Assembly: GCA_013306675.1 (NCBI GenBank)
Contig: JABLUY010000263.1
Span: forward strand, 1-49,092
Length of the DNA: 49,092 bases
Reading direction: 5' to 3'
Origin: Thraustochytrium sp. TN22
Taxonomy: Eukaryota > Sar > Bigyra > Thraustochytrida > Thraustochytriidae
Shown: positions 1 through 9,697 of the stretch, one piece after another
How positions within the stretch are numbered: the first letter of the stretch is position 1
Layout of the letters: each line of letters opens with the position of its first letter
Program-made: the position numbers and the translations under genes
The notes under the pieces: model-generated
Seen by the model: the letters and a program-made list of their open reading frames with translations, nothing else
The model's database searches: none
Told to the model about the DNA's origin: nothing

Positions 1-491
1 GTCGCTTCGCAGGAGACGGCACTGCCACGGCAGCCACAGCAACCCCGCGCCGGCCAAGCCAGCGAGCCGGCGGCCGGCCCAGGCCGAGCCAGCAAGCCAC
101 GTCGGTCAGGCTCGGTGGACTCGGCACCGCCGACACTCTACGTGCGCTCTCAGCGCTCGCTCGCTCCTTGAGCCTGACGCGGCGCCTGACGCGGCGCCGA
201 CACGGACCAAGCTGCGTCTGCGCAGCCGCACGAGTGAGAACGGTCCGGGGCGAGCCCACTGGCAGGCAGCCCGGGTTGCCATGGCTGCTCACCGGCCTGA
301 GCGACGACGATTGAGAGTCCCAACTTGTGCTTATGTCCTTGGGCGTGGAGCCAGACCGGGCGGGACCCTCTGCCGGCGTCCCGGTTCTGCAGCGGCGGCG
401 CGAGCGCGAGGGCGAGCAAACCAGAACGAGGTAGGAGAGCTCTGCAGGCCTCTGCAGGAGCGGCGCAGGCCCGGGAGAGCGCTGCAAAATC
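1..491. other. left-edge flanking DNA, no gene seen
   Basis: GC-rich sequence before the CHMP4-like start codon. It has GCC/AGCC-rich stretches and no frame with recognisable protein character. It probably holds the promoter and 5' UTR of the gene starting at 492; a tail of a gene lying to the left cannot be excluded. Confidence 0.5.
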
Positions 492-1301
492 ATGAAGGGC
501 CTCCGTTTCGTCAAGAGCAAGCTAGACCGGCGGCCTCGCGCGGCGATGGCGCCGCCGACGAGCGAGGCCTTGAGCCAGAAGCACGAGGTGGAAAACACAA
601 CGAGGCGCTTGGAGAAGCGCCTGGACTACTTGGAGAAGCAGGCTGCGGCGAAGATGCGCGAGGCCGCGCGCCTTAAGAAGGTCGGCGACATGGCGGGTGC
701 CAAGCGCGCGCTGCAGAAGCGCAGGATGTTCCTCAACGAGTGCAATAAGATCCGCGGCGCGACGCAGACGCTGGAGCAGCAGACGATGTGCATTGAGAGT
801 GCCGTCAACACCAAGGATGTCGTCGAGGCTCTCCGAGGCGGCCAGGGTACCATGCGTCGCTTGCAGCAGGACGTCGAGGACGTGATTGAGCTGCGCGAAG
901 GCATCGAGGAACTCATGCAGCAGAACGAGGAGGTGAACGAACTCATTGGCACCCCAATCGGTTGCGTCGGCATTGATGACGAGGATCTTGAAGCGGAGCT
1001 CGCGGACTTGGAGGCAGGTCAGGCGGCCGAGGAGCCCGTCCTTCCTCCGGAGCCCGCTCTTCCTCCGCGCACTACTCGTGCTGCTGCAGCTGCGGAACCC
1101 GCCCCTTTTCCGGCCCCGCCGTCGCATCCTGTCCTTCCTCCGCGCCCTGCTCGTGTTGCTGCGCCCCCCGGCGAGCCTTCCATGCAACAAAAGCATGCGG
1201 AGGTGGTGGAGGAGTACAAGTCCCGTGCTCATCATCATCAGCAGCAGCAACAGCAACAGCAGCAGCAGCAGCGAAGCCTGCCAGTGCCGGTGTCGCTGTA
1301 G
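492..1301 (+). CDS. CHMP4: ESCRT-III subunit, Snf7/CHMP4 (Vps32) family
   Basis: A 269-residue protein predicted to polymerise on endosomal or plasma membranes as the filament-forming ESCRT-III subunit in multivesicular-body formation and membrane scission. Residues about 25-175 show the Snf7 pattern: a basic, charged helical N-terminus, then a helix containing KKVGDMAGAKRALQKRR, then an acidic helix ending in IDDEDLEAELADLEA. The ELIGTPIGC-VGIDDEDLEAEL stretch matches the CHMP4 style (known family: SKPVG...DEDELMAELEEL). The C-terminal 90 residues are unusual: proline-rich LPPxPALPPR-type repeats, then a His-Gln run (HHH followed by 11 Q) encoded by CAG/CAA. The protein is about 45 residues longer than typical CHMP4, all in this tail. 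The ATG at 492 is the first in frame and leads directly into the basic N-terminus. Family call is strong; CHMP4 over other Snf7 paralogues is likely. Confidence 0.85.
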   Translation: MKGLRFVKSKLDRRPRAAMAPPTSEALSQKHEVENTTRRLEKRLDYLEKQAAAKMREAARLKKVGDMAGAKRALQKRRMFLNECNKIRGATQTLEQQTMCIESAVNTKDVVEALRGGQGTMRRLQQDVEDVIELREGIEELMQQNEEVNELIGTPIGCVGIDDEDLEAELADLEAGQAAEEPVLPPEPALPPRTTRAAAAAEPAPFPAPPSHPVLPPRPARVAAPPGEPSMQQKHAEVVEEYKSRAHHHQQQQQQQQQQQRSLPVPVSL

Positions 1302-2095
1302 AGCTTAGCTGCAGAGGTACCTGTCAATGTTTGTAACACAATCAGAGCGAGACGACTGCACGCTTTCTTTTCTTCCGTAACTCAAGTCTTGCGTCGCTTC
1401 GTCCTTGCGAAGCTCACAGGCGCATTGTCAACCAACCACCACTCCAAGTGGGCTGCTGGCCGCCTCAGCGCAGGCTTTTCCCCTCACCTGCACTGCACTT
1501 TGCAAAGTCTGCAAGCACTGCCAAGCAGAGCTCTGGCTGGCTGGCGGCAAGGCACTGCACGCCAGCCTGCGCTGTGATGAGTGAGTGACGGTGACGTCGG
1601 AGTCAGTTAGTTTTATAGCTGGCTGCCGTGTCCGGCAGCCGAGCACGCCCGCCGAGACCAGCGCGCCGTTCTCGCCAGGTCTGCCAGTTCGTGACTGTTC
1701 GCCACGCTGCCAGCGCTCCAGTCACGCGTGGCACGCTACGCTCGCTTCAAGCCTCGCTCGCTCGCTGCCATAGGCAGCGGCAGCGCGGCACGGACTCGGA
1801 GGATGATCCGCTCCATTCGCTAAAGAAGGTTACTAACAGTAAGTGCCGCGCGGCAGTGGCCGACGTGGGCCCGCTCCCGCGGGTCGTAGCCTGCCCGCGC
1901 CCGCGCCCCCGCGCCCCGGCCGGCCCCCGGGCGGCGCGGCGCACACGCGGCGCGCACGGGGGCGCGCGCGGAGTCCGGCGCAGGATCCGATGACGTTGGC
2001 CGCGCAGCCGCACGTTGCGCGCGGCGAGGAAGGGCGAGCGCCAAACGAGAATCGAGGAGCGCGGCGCGGCAGAGCACGGGCAGCAGCAGGGCAGG
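1302..2095. other. spacer between CHMP4-like and ATP sulfurylase genes
   Basis: About 0.8 kb holding the 3' end of the ESCRT gene and the promoter/5' UTR of ATP sulfurylase. It becomes very GC-rich (GCCCCG/CGCGC runs) from about 1860 towards the start codon. No conserved frame or RNA gene was recognised. Confidence 0.5.
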
Positions 2096-3367
2096 ATGCA
2101 GGCGGCGGTGCGCGCGCTGAGCGCCGTGCGGCTGGCGGCGCCGCGCGGCGTGGCGGCCGTGGCGGCGCCGGCGGCGCTGGCGGCGCGCGTGGGCGTGCGC
2201 GCCATGTCGGCGTACCCGGCGCACGGCGGCCAGCTGGTGGACCTCATGGTCAAGGACGAGGCGGAGAAGAAGCAGCTCAAGAGCAGCGTGGACACGACGC
2301 TCGAGCTGTCGGACCGCAACGCGTGCGACGTGGAGCTGCTCGTGAACGGCGGGTTCAGCCCGCTGACCCGCTTCATGGGCGAGAAGGACTACAAGAGCGT
2401 GGTGGAGGGCGCGCGCCTGGCCGACGGCACGCTCTTCGGCCTGCCGGTGGTCCTGGACACGGACCGTGAGGACCTGACCGTGGGCAAGAAGGTGCTCCTC
2501 CAGTACAAGGGCGAGGACCTGGCCGTCATGGACATTGAGGAGACCTACACCCCGGACAAGGTCAAGGAGACCCACAAGTGCTACGGCACCACGGAGCTGG
2601 CGCACCCGGGCACCATGATGGTCGCCCTCGAGCGCGGCAACACCTACCTGTCCGGCGCGCTCAAGGGCCTGCAGCTGCCCACCCGTGACATCCCCTGCAT
2701 GACCCCGGCCGAGGTGCGCGAGATGCTGCCCAAGGACAAGGAGATCGTCGTCTTCCAGTGCCGCAACCCGCTGCACCGCGCGCACGTCGAGCTCTTCCTC
2801 CGCTCCGCCCAGGTCGTCGACAACAACGTCGTGCTCGTCCACCCCACCGTTGGCCCCACCCAGCAGGACGACATCAGCGGTGCCGTGCGCTACAAGACCT
2901 ACATCAAGCTCCAGGAGAACGAGCTCAAGGGTAACGAGCAGATCAAGTTCGCCTACCTGCCCTACTCCATGCAGATGGCCGGCCCGCGCGAGGCGCTCCA
3001 GCACATGATCATCCGCAAGAACTACTGCCAGATGGACAACGGCCACAAGGTCCACTTCATCGTCGGCCGCGACATGGCTGGCTCCAAGAGCTCCATCACC
3101 GGCGACGACTACTACGGCCCCTACGACGCCCAGGAGTTCGCCGGCGAGGTCGCCAAGGAGCTTGACATGGGCACCGTCCCCTCGCTCAACCTCGTCTTTT
3201 GCGGCGACGAGCACGGCTACCTCACCGCCGACAAGGCGGAGGAGCTCGGCCTCAAGCCCCTCAAGCTCTCCGGCACCGAGTTCCGCAAGCGCCTCCGCGC
3301 CGGCGAGGACATCCCGGAGTGGTTCGCCTACCCCAGCGTCGTCAAGGTGCTCCGCGAGAACCTTTAA
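2096..3367 (+). CDS. ATP sulfurylase (sulfate adenylyltransferase)
   Basis: Catalyses ATP + sulfate to adenosine 5'-phosphosulfate (APS) + PPi, the first step of sulfate activation. The 423-residue product contains the family landmarks in order: a PUA-like N-terminal part (LELSDRNACDVELLVNGGFSPL split around residues 60-80), the nucleotide-binding QxRNPxHRAH motif (Q221-H230), an HPTVGPTQQDD segment, a GRDMAG motif (G324-G329, where many homologues have GRDHAG or GRDPAG), and the C-terminal SGTEFRKRLRAG...PEWF segment. No APS kinase domain follows, so this is a stand-alone sulfurylase. About 40 residues before SAYPAHGG are Ala/Arg/Val-rich and nearly free of acids, as in an organelle-targeting peptide (mitochondrion or plastid; inferred). 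ATG 2096 was chosen because the 27 codons upstream in the same open frame start with a non-ATG codon. PPi from this enzyme is the substrate of the pyrophosphatase at 25925-26770. Confidence 0.93.
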   Translation: MQAAVRALSAVRLAAPRGVAAVAAPAALAARVGVRAMSAYPAHGGQLVDLMVKDEAEKKQLKSSVDTTLELSDRNACDVELLVNGGFSPLTRFMGEKDYKSVVEGARLADGTLFGLPVVLDTDREDLTVGKKVLLQYKGEDLAVMDIEETYTPDKVKETHKCYGTTELAHPGTMMVALERGNTYLSGALKGLQLPTRDIPCMTPAEVREMLPKDKEIVVFQCRNPLHRAHVELFLRSAQVVDNNVVLVHPTVGPTQQDDISGAVRYKTYIKLQENELKGNEQIKFAYLPYSMQMAGPREALQHMIIRKNYCQMDNGHKVHFIVGRDMAGSKSSITGDDYYGPYDAQEFAGEVAKELDMGTVPSLNLVFCGDEHGYLTADKAEELGLKPLKLSGTEFRKRLRAGEDIPEWFAYPSVVKVLRENL

Positions 3368-3741
3368 GTTGCGTGGCCCGCCCGCATTGCACTTGACTGC
3401 ACTGCACATGACAGACAGACAAGAGAGACTGACCGTCAAACACGAAATCGATCTGGTATTGAATGATGAAAGATTCCACGGCATGCCACGGGCACCGTCG
3501 CCAAGGACGTCTTGCACCCAGGTGAAAGTGGCCCCGGTCATACCGTTGTAACCTGCAAAACCACCCGTGAGGCTGGCGGACTTCTTGTTCGCCACCGCTG
3601 TATTTCATTCGTACTCAGACAAGTCACTTCGGGAATGATGAACAAACAGAAAGGACACAGAGGGTTGATTTGATTGGACTTGGCATCATGCGCGTTTTCG
3701 CAAGGACTCCTTTTGACTCTGCACTGTGCGCACGTCCGTCA
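3368..3741. other. convergent 3' spacer
   Basis: About 370 bases between the stop codons of ATP sulfurylase (+) and the cyclase (-). It is less GC-rich than the flanking coding DNA and presumably contains both 3' UTRs and polyadenylation sites. No gene seen. Confidence 0.5.
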
Positions 3742-6700
3742 TCAACCAAAGGTGACGGAAGAACCCGAGCCACGCCTCGCAGACGCCCGTCTCCTTGCGT
3801 CGATGCTCGCCTTGGACGGCGCGACACCATCCTTCGCGTCAAGACGGTGGGTGGCATCCCAGTCCACGTCGGGCCCGACCTGATCGCCATGTACACGGAG
3901 GGCCTCGTCAATGCGTGCGGACAGGAGTCTCGTGGCACGGTCGGCTTCGCGAGGCGCGTAGGCGTCGAGGTGGCCGCGCGCCGCGCGAAAGAGTCCTTCG
4001 CGAAAGGCCCATAGCGCTGCCTCGTAGGCGCGGATCTCGTCGAGCAGACCGTCCTGAAGGGCCCTCACGGGGCCGTACTCGTACAAGATGTCGTCGGTGT
4101 CGTCGCGCGAGTCGGCCTGCGTGGAGCGCGAGGAGCGGCGCAGGCTCAGCGAGCTGCGCAGCAGGTCCCTGACGCTGACGCTGATGCGGCGCGGCATGCG
4201 CGGCGATGAGTCCGCCTCGGCGCCCGGCCCGCCCTCGCGCTTGAGCTCGTCGTCGAGGCAGGCGGCGAGCTGCTCGGCCGCGGTGGCGCGGATCTCGGCC
4301 GGCGAGGGCTCGACGTCGGGCGTAGCATCCGTGGAGGCGCTAGCACGGCCGAGCATTTTGCGGCGCATGGAAACGAGCTCGAAGATGCCGACCGGGAGGT
4401 CCTTGCCCTTGACGGCGACGCGGTCGAGCTCGCGCGTGACAAAGGTGCGGGGCGGGAGCGCGGCAAAGGTGGCCTCGGAGATGATGATGCCCGTGCCGTA
4501 GAGCTTGTTGATGGCCTCGAGGCGCGAGGCCAGGTTGACGGCGTCGCCGAGCGCGCCGAACTTGTAGCGCGACACGCTGCCAATGTTGCCCGTGAGCACA
4601 TTGCCGGTGTGCACGCCGATGCGCACGCGCAGGCGGTCGACGCCGACGGAGCGCAGCATGTCGGCGAAGTAGTCGTTCAGGAAGCGGATGGACTCCTGCT
4701 GCGCGAGCGCCGAGGCGCAGGCCTTGACCTGATGGTCGGCCACGTCGCCGGGCGTGTTCCAAAAGGCGAGGATGCCGTCGCCGAGGATCTCGCCGACGAC
4801 GCCGCCGTAGGCCTCGACGACGGCCGTCATGACCGTCAGGTAGCGCACCAAAAACAGCAAGAGGTCGCGCTCGTTGAGGCGCTCGCTAATGGACGTGAAG
4901 CCGGCAATGTCCGAGAAGAGGATCGTGACGTTGCGGCGGCGCACGTGCAGACGGCGGCCCTTGCCGTCGAGGTTGGTGAGCACGTTCTTGACGACGGCCG
5001 TCGGCACGAACTTGGCCATGACCTCGATGGTGTCACAGAGCTCGTTGAAGGTAGTCTGCATGTGCACGATCTCGTCGACGCGAGAGAGGTCGGCTGGCTT
5101 GACGCGCGTGAACTTGAAGGCTTGCAAGTCGCGCATGGAGCTGCTGAGCTGGATGATGGCCGCACCGAAGCGCCACGCCATGCAGGCCGACAGAAGGCAC
5201 ACCAGCAGCATGACAGCAATGATGACGACCGTGACAAGCTCGAACGCGTGCTCTAGGCCCTGCGCGCGCTGTGCGTCCAAGACCTCGATGATGAGCTCGT
5301 ACTCGTCGACGAGGTTCTCGAGGGCGTTCAGGTACAGCGCGTGAGGCACGACCGAGATGGTGAGCAACTCGACGCGGTTGCCCATGGTGACGGTCTCGTA
5401 CGGGTCTTCCGCGGCGCCCATCACCGGCACCATGGATACGAAAGAGCAGTCCGTAAAGCTCGTGGTCGTGTCGCCAAGGTCGCACACCGTGCCGTTGCTC
5501 AGGTTCACCAGGACGACCTCCTCGGCGCCAGGGGTGCCGAAGGACCCGCCGAGCCAGTGGTCGCGGACGAAGCGCGCCGACTGCGCGACGACGCCCTCGC
5601 CGTCCTGGTAGTCGACGGCCAAGATGGCGTCCTTGAGGGCCGGGTGGGAGCTGCCGGGCGCGCAAGCGTCGGAGCTGGCCAGCAGCGTCCCGGCGCGGTC
5701 CCTGTCGCTCACCACATCGTTGGATACGACTCCATTGAAGACCAAGTAGGAGACTGGGTTCTGCGCCTCGTCCGCCGCCAGGTCTGCGTGCGTCAACCCA
5801 TTGAGCTTGGACTCGGTCTGTAGCAAACAGCTGAGGCCGACCAAGTCCACCTGCGCGCCGATGAGCGCCGACACGCATTCGGCGGTAGCGTTGGCGGCGT
5901 CGTCCTGCTCCTGCTCCTGGCACATCTCGTAGGGCCGGATGAAGTTGAGCAGCATGGCCTCGTTGCCCTGGAAGTCGGAGAGCGCCCACCAGAAGAGCAC
6001 GGACTGGTTGCCGTTGCTGGCCATGAGCTGGAGCTCGCGCAGGCGGAGCGGGTGCTCGCTGTATTCAAAGTCGCTCTTCATGCACACTGGGTTCACCTCG
6101 TTGGGCATGGAGAAGCGGGGGCGGTCGGTGCTCCCGAAGGTGGCCAGCGGATATGAGGTGCAGTTGGGCGCGGGCGTGCAGAGCTCGATGCACGAGGCGT
6201 TCTGGAAGCGGTCGGCCACGGCGATGACGACCTCGGACGTGGAGTGGAAGCCGACGAAGGCGCTGCGCACGCTGCGCGACGCCCTGCTGGCCAGCGGCAG
6301 CACGAGCAGCGGGCCGACGCTCTTGGTGTAGGCTGACGTGAGTTCCTCCGAGGTGGCCTCGGCCTGGTCGATGATGCCGAGCTGACCGGTGAAGGTCGGG
6401 TCCGAGTACCGCACGGCGTCCAAAGAGCCGGCGATCTGGCCCGTCATGTCGACGGCCTCGTCCAGGATGCCATCGCGGATGAGCTCGCCCAGCACGCGCA
6501 GCGAGTTGATGGTGTCGTCGCGCGCGAGCTTTTCCAGCACCGCGCGCGAGGTCTCCATAAGGTTGGACACGTCGCTCGTGCACTGGCTCTGCAGCTTCTC
6601 GTTGATTTGCATCGACAACGAGAGGCTGACGGCGGCGATCAGGATGCAGGCCAGCATGACGATGAAGACCGACATGGCCACGAGCGCGACGCGGAAGTGG

Positions 6701-7377
6701 ATGGCGCGCCGGCCGCAGGGCGCGCCGGAGCCGTCGCCGATGCCGTTGCCCCCCGCAGCGGCGCCGATCGTAGTGAAGCTGCCGGCAAGGCCGTTTTCGG
6801 CACCCTGGGCGTCCGCGGCGAACGAGGTCGAGATGGCCACGCCGTCGTAGCCGGGGACCTTGAAGACGCTCTCGTCTCGAACCAGGGTCTCCTGCACGTA
6901 GCCCATGAGGCTGCGCGAGCGCACGAGCATCTCCACGGCCCTTGAGGCCGCCCCGGCGGCCGTTGGTGTCGCAGCAGCGGCACCAGCAGCATCAGCATCA
7001 GCACCAGCACCAGCACCAGCAGCTGGCGGTTCTGGCGGTCTTCGCCCAAGCATGCCGCTGCTGAGCTCTTGCAGCAGTGCCGACCCTGTAGCGGAGCCCA
7101 AAGCGCCCTGCTCCAGGTCTCCTCCTTCTTCCTCGTCATCCAAATCGCCTGTCACCGCCCTCCCGGCGGCCTGTGGCTCCGACCCGGACTCGCTGGCCGT
7201 CGTGCTGGCGCCGCTGTGGCTGCATGAATTCGTGGTATGCAGCGAGCAGCTCCCGTGCTCGCTGGCGCCGCTGCCACGCGCCCGCTTGAGCCTCGCGGTC
7301 GCCTTGGCCAGCAGTAGCTCGGGGGGCGCCTGCTCCTCTTGCGGCTCGCTCGTCCCGCTCGGGCCGGCCCCGTCCAT
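3742..7377 (-). CDS. membrane class III nucleotide cyclase with Cache-like ectodomain and HAMP-like linker
   Basis: A 1211-residue predicted receptor-type cyclase making cAMP or cGMP. Order: acidic, Ser/Ala-rich cytosolic N-terminus (1-225); TM1 about 228-252; a roughly 460-residue extracellular region (Cache/sensor-like by position, family unproven); TM2 about 713-735; a HAMP-like segment; a class III catalytic domain about 815-1000; and a charged C-terminal tail. Both metal-binding aspartates are present: D823 in LFSDIAGFTS and D867 in GEILGDGILAFW. The transition-state Asn/Arg pair lies in GDAVNLASRLE. The purine-contact positions are E863 and G941, where adenylyl cyclases normally have Lys and Asp/Thr. 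Glu at the first position is the guanylyl-cyclase choice, so cGMP production is quite possible. One catalytic domain implies a homodimer. ATG 7377 is in an AAGATGG context. The gene is convergent with ATP sulfurylase. Confidence 0.88.
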   Translation of the reverse strand: MDGAGPSGTSEPQEEQAPPELLLAKATARLKRARGSGASEHGSCSLHTTNSCSHSGASTTASESGSEPQAAGRAVTGDLDDEEEGGDLEQGALGSATGSALLQELSSGMLGRRPPEPPAAGAGAGADADAAGAAAATPTAAGAASRAVEMLVRSRSLMGYVQETLVRDESVFKVPGYDGVAISTSFAADAQGAENGLAGSFTTIGAAAGGNGIGDGSGAPCGRRAIHFRVALVAMSVFIVMLACILIAAVSLSLSMQINEKLQSQCTSDVSNLMETSRAVLEKLARDDTINSLRVLGELIRDGILDEAVDMTGQIAGSLDAVRYSDPTFTGQLGIIDQAEATSEELTSAYTKSVGPLLVLPLASRASRSVRSAFVGFHSTSEVVIAVADRFQNASCIELCTPAPNCTSYPLATFGSTDRPRFSMPNEVNPVCMKSDFEYSEHPLRLRELQLMASNGNQSVLFWWALSDFQGNEAMLLNFIRPYEMCQEQEQDDAANATAECVSALIGAQVDLVGLSCLLQTESKLNGLTHADLAADEAQNPVSYLVFNGVVSNDVVSDRDRAGTLLASSDACAPGSSHPALKDAILAVDYQDGEGVVAQSARFVRDHWLGGSFGTPGAEEVVLVNLSNGTVCDLGDTTTSFTDCSFVSMVPVMGAAEDPYETVTMGNRVELLTISVVPHALYLNALENLVDEYELIIEVLDAQRAQGLEHAFELVTVVIIAVMLLVCLLSACMAWRFGAAIIQLSSSMRDLQAFKFTRVKPADLSRVDEIVHMQTTFNELCDTIEVMAKFVPTAVVKNVLTNLDGKGRRLHVRRRNVTILFSDIAGFTSISERLNERDLLLFLVRYLTVMTAVVEAYGGVVGEILGDGILAFWNTPGDVADHQVKACASALAQQESIRFLNDYFADMLRSVGVDRLRVRIGVHTGNVLTGNIGSVSRYKFGALGDAVNLASRLEAINKLYGTGIIISEATFAALPPRTFVTRELDRVAVKGKDLPVGIFELVSMRRKMLGRASASTDATPDVEPSPAEIRATAAEQLAACLDDELKREGGPGAEADSSPRMPRRISVSVRDLLRSSLSLRRSSRSTQADSRDDTDDILYEYGPVRALQDGLLDEIRAYEAALWAFREGLFRAARGHLDAYAPREADRATRLLSARIDEALRVHGDQVGPDVDWDATHRLDAKDGVAPSKASIDARRRASARRGSGSSVTFG

Positions 7378-8916
7378 CTTGAACGAGCTCGCCCTGGCTG
7401 CTCACGCTGCCAGCGCCTCGACGGCCGGCACGCGCTTGCTCTCCCGCCGCAGCGCCGCAGCGAGCTCCGCGCGAAGCGCGAAGCCGCGAAGCGGAGCGGA
7501 GTTGTCGCCGAAGCGACGCTGGTCTGCTGGTCTGCGTCAATGGCGCCCTGTTTGCCGCCCAACTCGACTCGAACTCTGGCCCCGACTCGGCTCGACCGGA
7601 CTCGTGCGCCGGGCGAGCGGTGGCTCGGGCCAGCTCGCGCGCGCGGCCGCCGCCAGCGCGCGGCCGCGCCTTTCGGGCCTCGGGTTTGGGTTCTGTTTGC
7701 AGTCGGGCTGCCGGCCACGCGCCGAGAGCTGGGCCCCGCCGCGACGCCGACCGCAGAAGCAAGCGCGAAGCACGGAACTCGGCGGAAGCAAGCAAGCAAG
7801 TCTAGCTCGCTAGCAACGAGCACAGGCGCACAAGCGAGGAAGCACCTCCCGGGCGCGCGAAGGTCGCTGCTCCGAGCGTGCGTGGCCCCGCCGCTTACGC
7901 TCCGTGCGGGCGGCGGAGTCGCGGCGCCATGCCACGCCATGCCATGCCGTGCCGTGCCGGGCTGCCAACTCCGGCACAGCGCGCTGAGCGCGGGGCCCTT
8001 GGTTGAGTCCGGGCTGGGCGGGCTCGGCCTGGCCAAGTTCCCGCGCTCGCGGGCGCGGCCGTGGCTAGCGTCACGCGCGGCGTTCGCTGGGTCATGGCAG
8101 CGCAGCCTGCGAGTGCGCAATCGGGGCGCGTGGCCCACACGCGCTGCACGGGCCACAGAGCCCACAAGACGCCCGCCACTGTGAAGAAGCCGCAGCGGGC
8201 GGCGGCCGGCAGGCAGCCAGGCGGCAGCACAGCACTGCAGTGCAGCGCGCGGAGCTGTCGCGCGACTCTAGCTCCAGCTGGCCAGAGGACGTCGCCCTCG
8301 GCCCGCCCGCCCGCCCGCTCGCTCGCTCGCTCGCTCGCCGGCTGCGGCCGCGCGCTGGAGGCGGTCGGCGGCCTGAAGCAGTAGAGCGCAACGCTGGGCA
8401 CCCGCACGAGCGGCTCAAGGTGCAGCGAGGTGTTACGAAGAGCGAGCTGTAGGGCGGCACGAGGAAGCCCGGCGAGTGCGTGCGCTCGCGCGGAGGCGGA
8501 AAGCGGCGGGAGAGCTCAGCTCGTGGTGAACTTGAAGGCCGAGTGTGATAGTTTGATGAGAAAATGAGAGTTGGGCGACTCGTGACCAAGCGACACGCGT
8601 TGGCGACGCCTGAGAAAGGCCAAGGTGTTGCGCGCATCCTCTGCAGGAATGCAGCAGCGGCCCGGGCCAAGCTTGCCTCTGTTGGTGAGACTTGAGCGGA
8701 GCGAGCACGAGCGCGGGTCCGAGCCGCGGCCGCGGGTCTGCAGGCTGCTGCCGGGGCCACAGGCAGTGTCGGTCGAGGCCTGCGACCAGCCCTCGATCTC
8801 GGACCCCGCATTACTGTGGTACCGTTGTGGGCCACTGCCGCGGCGCTGAGGCTGTGCTGGGGCCGAGCGAGCGTCCGCTTGTGAGCCGAGGGGGGACTTG
8901 GGGATGCCAGGGACGA

Positions 8917-8951
8917 GGCCGTACGTGCTGTGTGTGGCGGCACGTACGGCC
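8917..8951. repeat. perfect 12-bp inverted repeat, 11-base loop
   Basis: GGCCGTACGTGC at 8917-8928 is exactly complementary to GCACGTACGGCC at 8940-8951. It could form a hairpin in DNA or RNA. It lies in the spacer, not in a coding region; function unknown. Confidence 0.75.
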
Positions 8952-9239
8952 ACTGCAGGCGGCGATCCACGGCGCCACGAGTGTTGGTGAGCAATGCATT
9001 GAATGCAGCACGTGACAGGCACGTGCAGCGAGCGCCGCACCCTCGCCGGCTTGGTTCTTGACCTCGGCCAAGCACTTGTCAGTGATAGATCGAAGGCGAA
9101 CGGAGTCGCTCCGAGTCGATCCCAGCTTGCCTTTACGCAGCCTGTCGCTCCAGCACGTTTTTTGGTGGCTGCAGTACGGCGCGCTCGATTGGGGCGAAAC
9201 TGGCTGGGCTCTGAGGTGTCGTGTGCATTCAACTGCATT

Positions 9240-9471
9240 GTGCAATGTAGCTCTTTTCAAGCTGCTGGCTGCAGCGTGCGGGCAGCAAGCAGCACGTGCA
9301 GGGCGATGAGCAGAACATCAACAGATCACACAGGTTTTAGATTTGGCGCTGTCGTGTGCAACGTAGCTCTTTTCAAGCTGCTGGCTGCAGCGTGCGGGCA
9401 GCAAGCAGCACGTGCAGGGCGATGAGCAGGACAACAACAGAACACACAGGTTTTTGTTTTGGAACTGTCTC
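9240..9471. repeat. tandem duplication, 116-bp period, two copies
   Basis: Copies at about 9240-9355 and 9356-9471 share a long near-identical core including the segment TAGCTCTTTTCAAGCTGCTG. They diverge at the 3' end, where copy two has GACAACAACAG for GAACATCAACAG and a longer T run. It lies about 230 bp beyond the stop of the EGF-7TM gene. Confidence 0.8.
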
Positions 9472-9697
9472 CGGGCCAGGACCTAACACTGAGGCCACAT
9501 GACCACGACGCATCTGGCTAGCCGGTGGCGCGGCGAATGCAAATTGACAGTTCAAAGGGACGCATGGATTGAATTGCCATGCGGACTCGGAATGCCTCTC
9601 TGCTTTGGTAATCATCAAGATGCCAGGGCTCACTCTCGAGGTGTGACGCAGGCCCTCGCTCACAGGTCTTTTTCCACAATTTCTCGTCCTTCTCCTT

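Larger units (their letters stand above)
7378..9697. other. 2.3 kb spacer upstream of the cyclase, downstream of the EGF-7TM gene
   Basis: Contains the cyclase promoter region and the 3' end of the EGF-7TM gene. Several long GC-driven open frames cross it in all frames, but none has domain-like sequence. Visible structure: GCCC then GCTC tetranucleotide runs (8301-8340), a perfect 12-bp inverted repeat (8917-8951) and a 116-bp tandem duplication (9240-9471). No RNA gene recognised. Confidence 0.5.

Noticed and set aside
1820-3595. A 591-codon minus-strand open frame opposite ATP sulfurylase.
   Set aside because: The sense strand encodes a full ATP sulfurylase with all motifs; the antisense frame is a GC-bias shadow.
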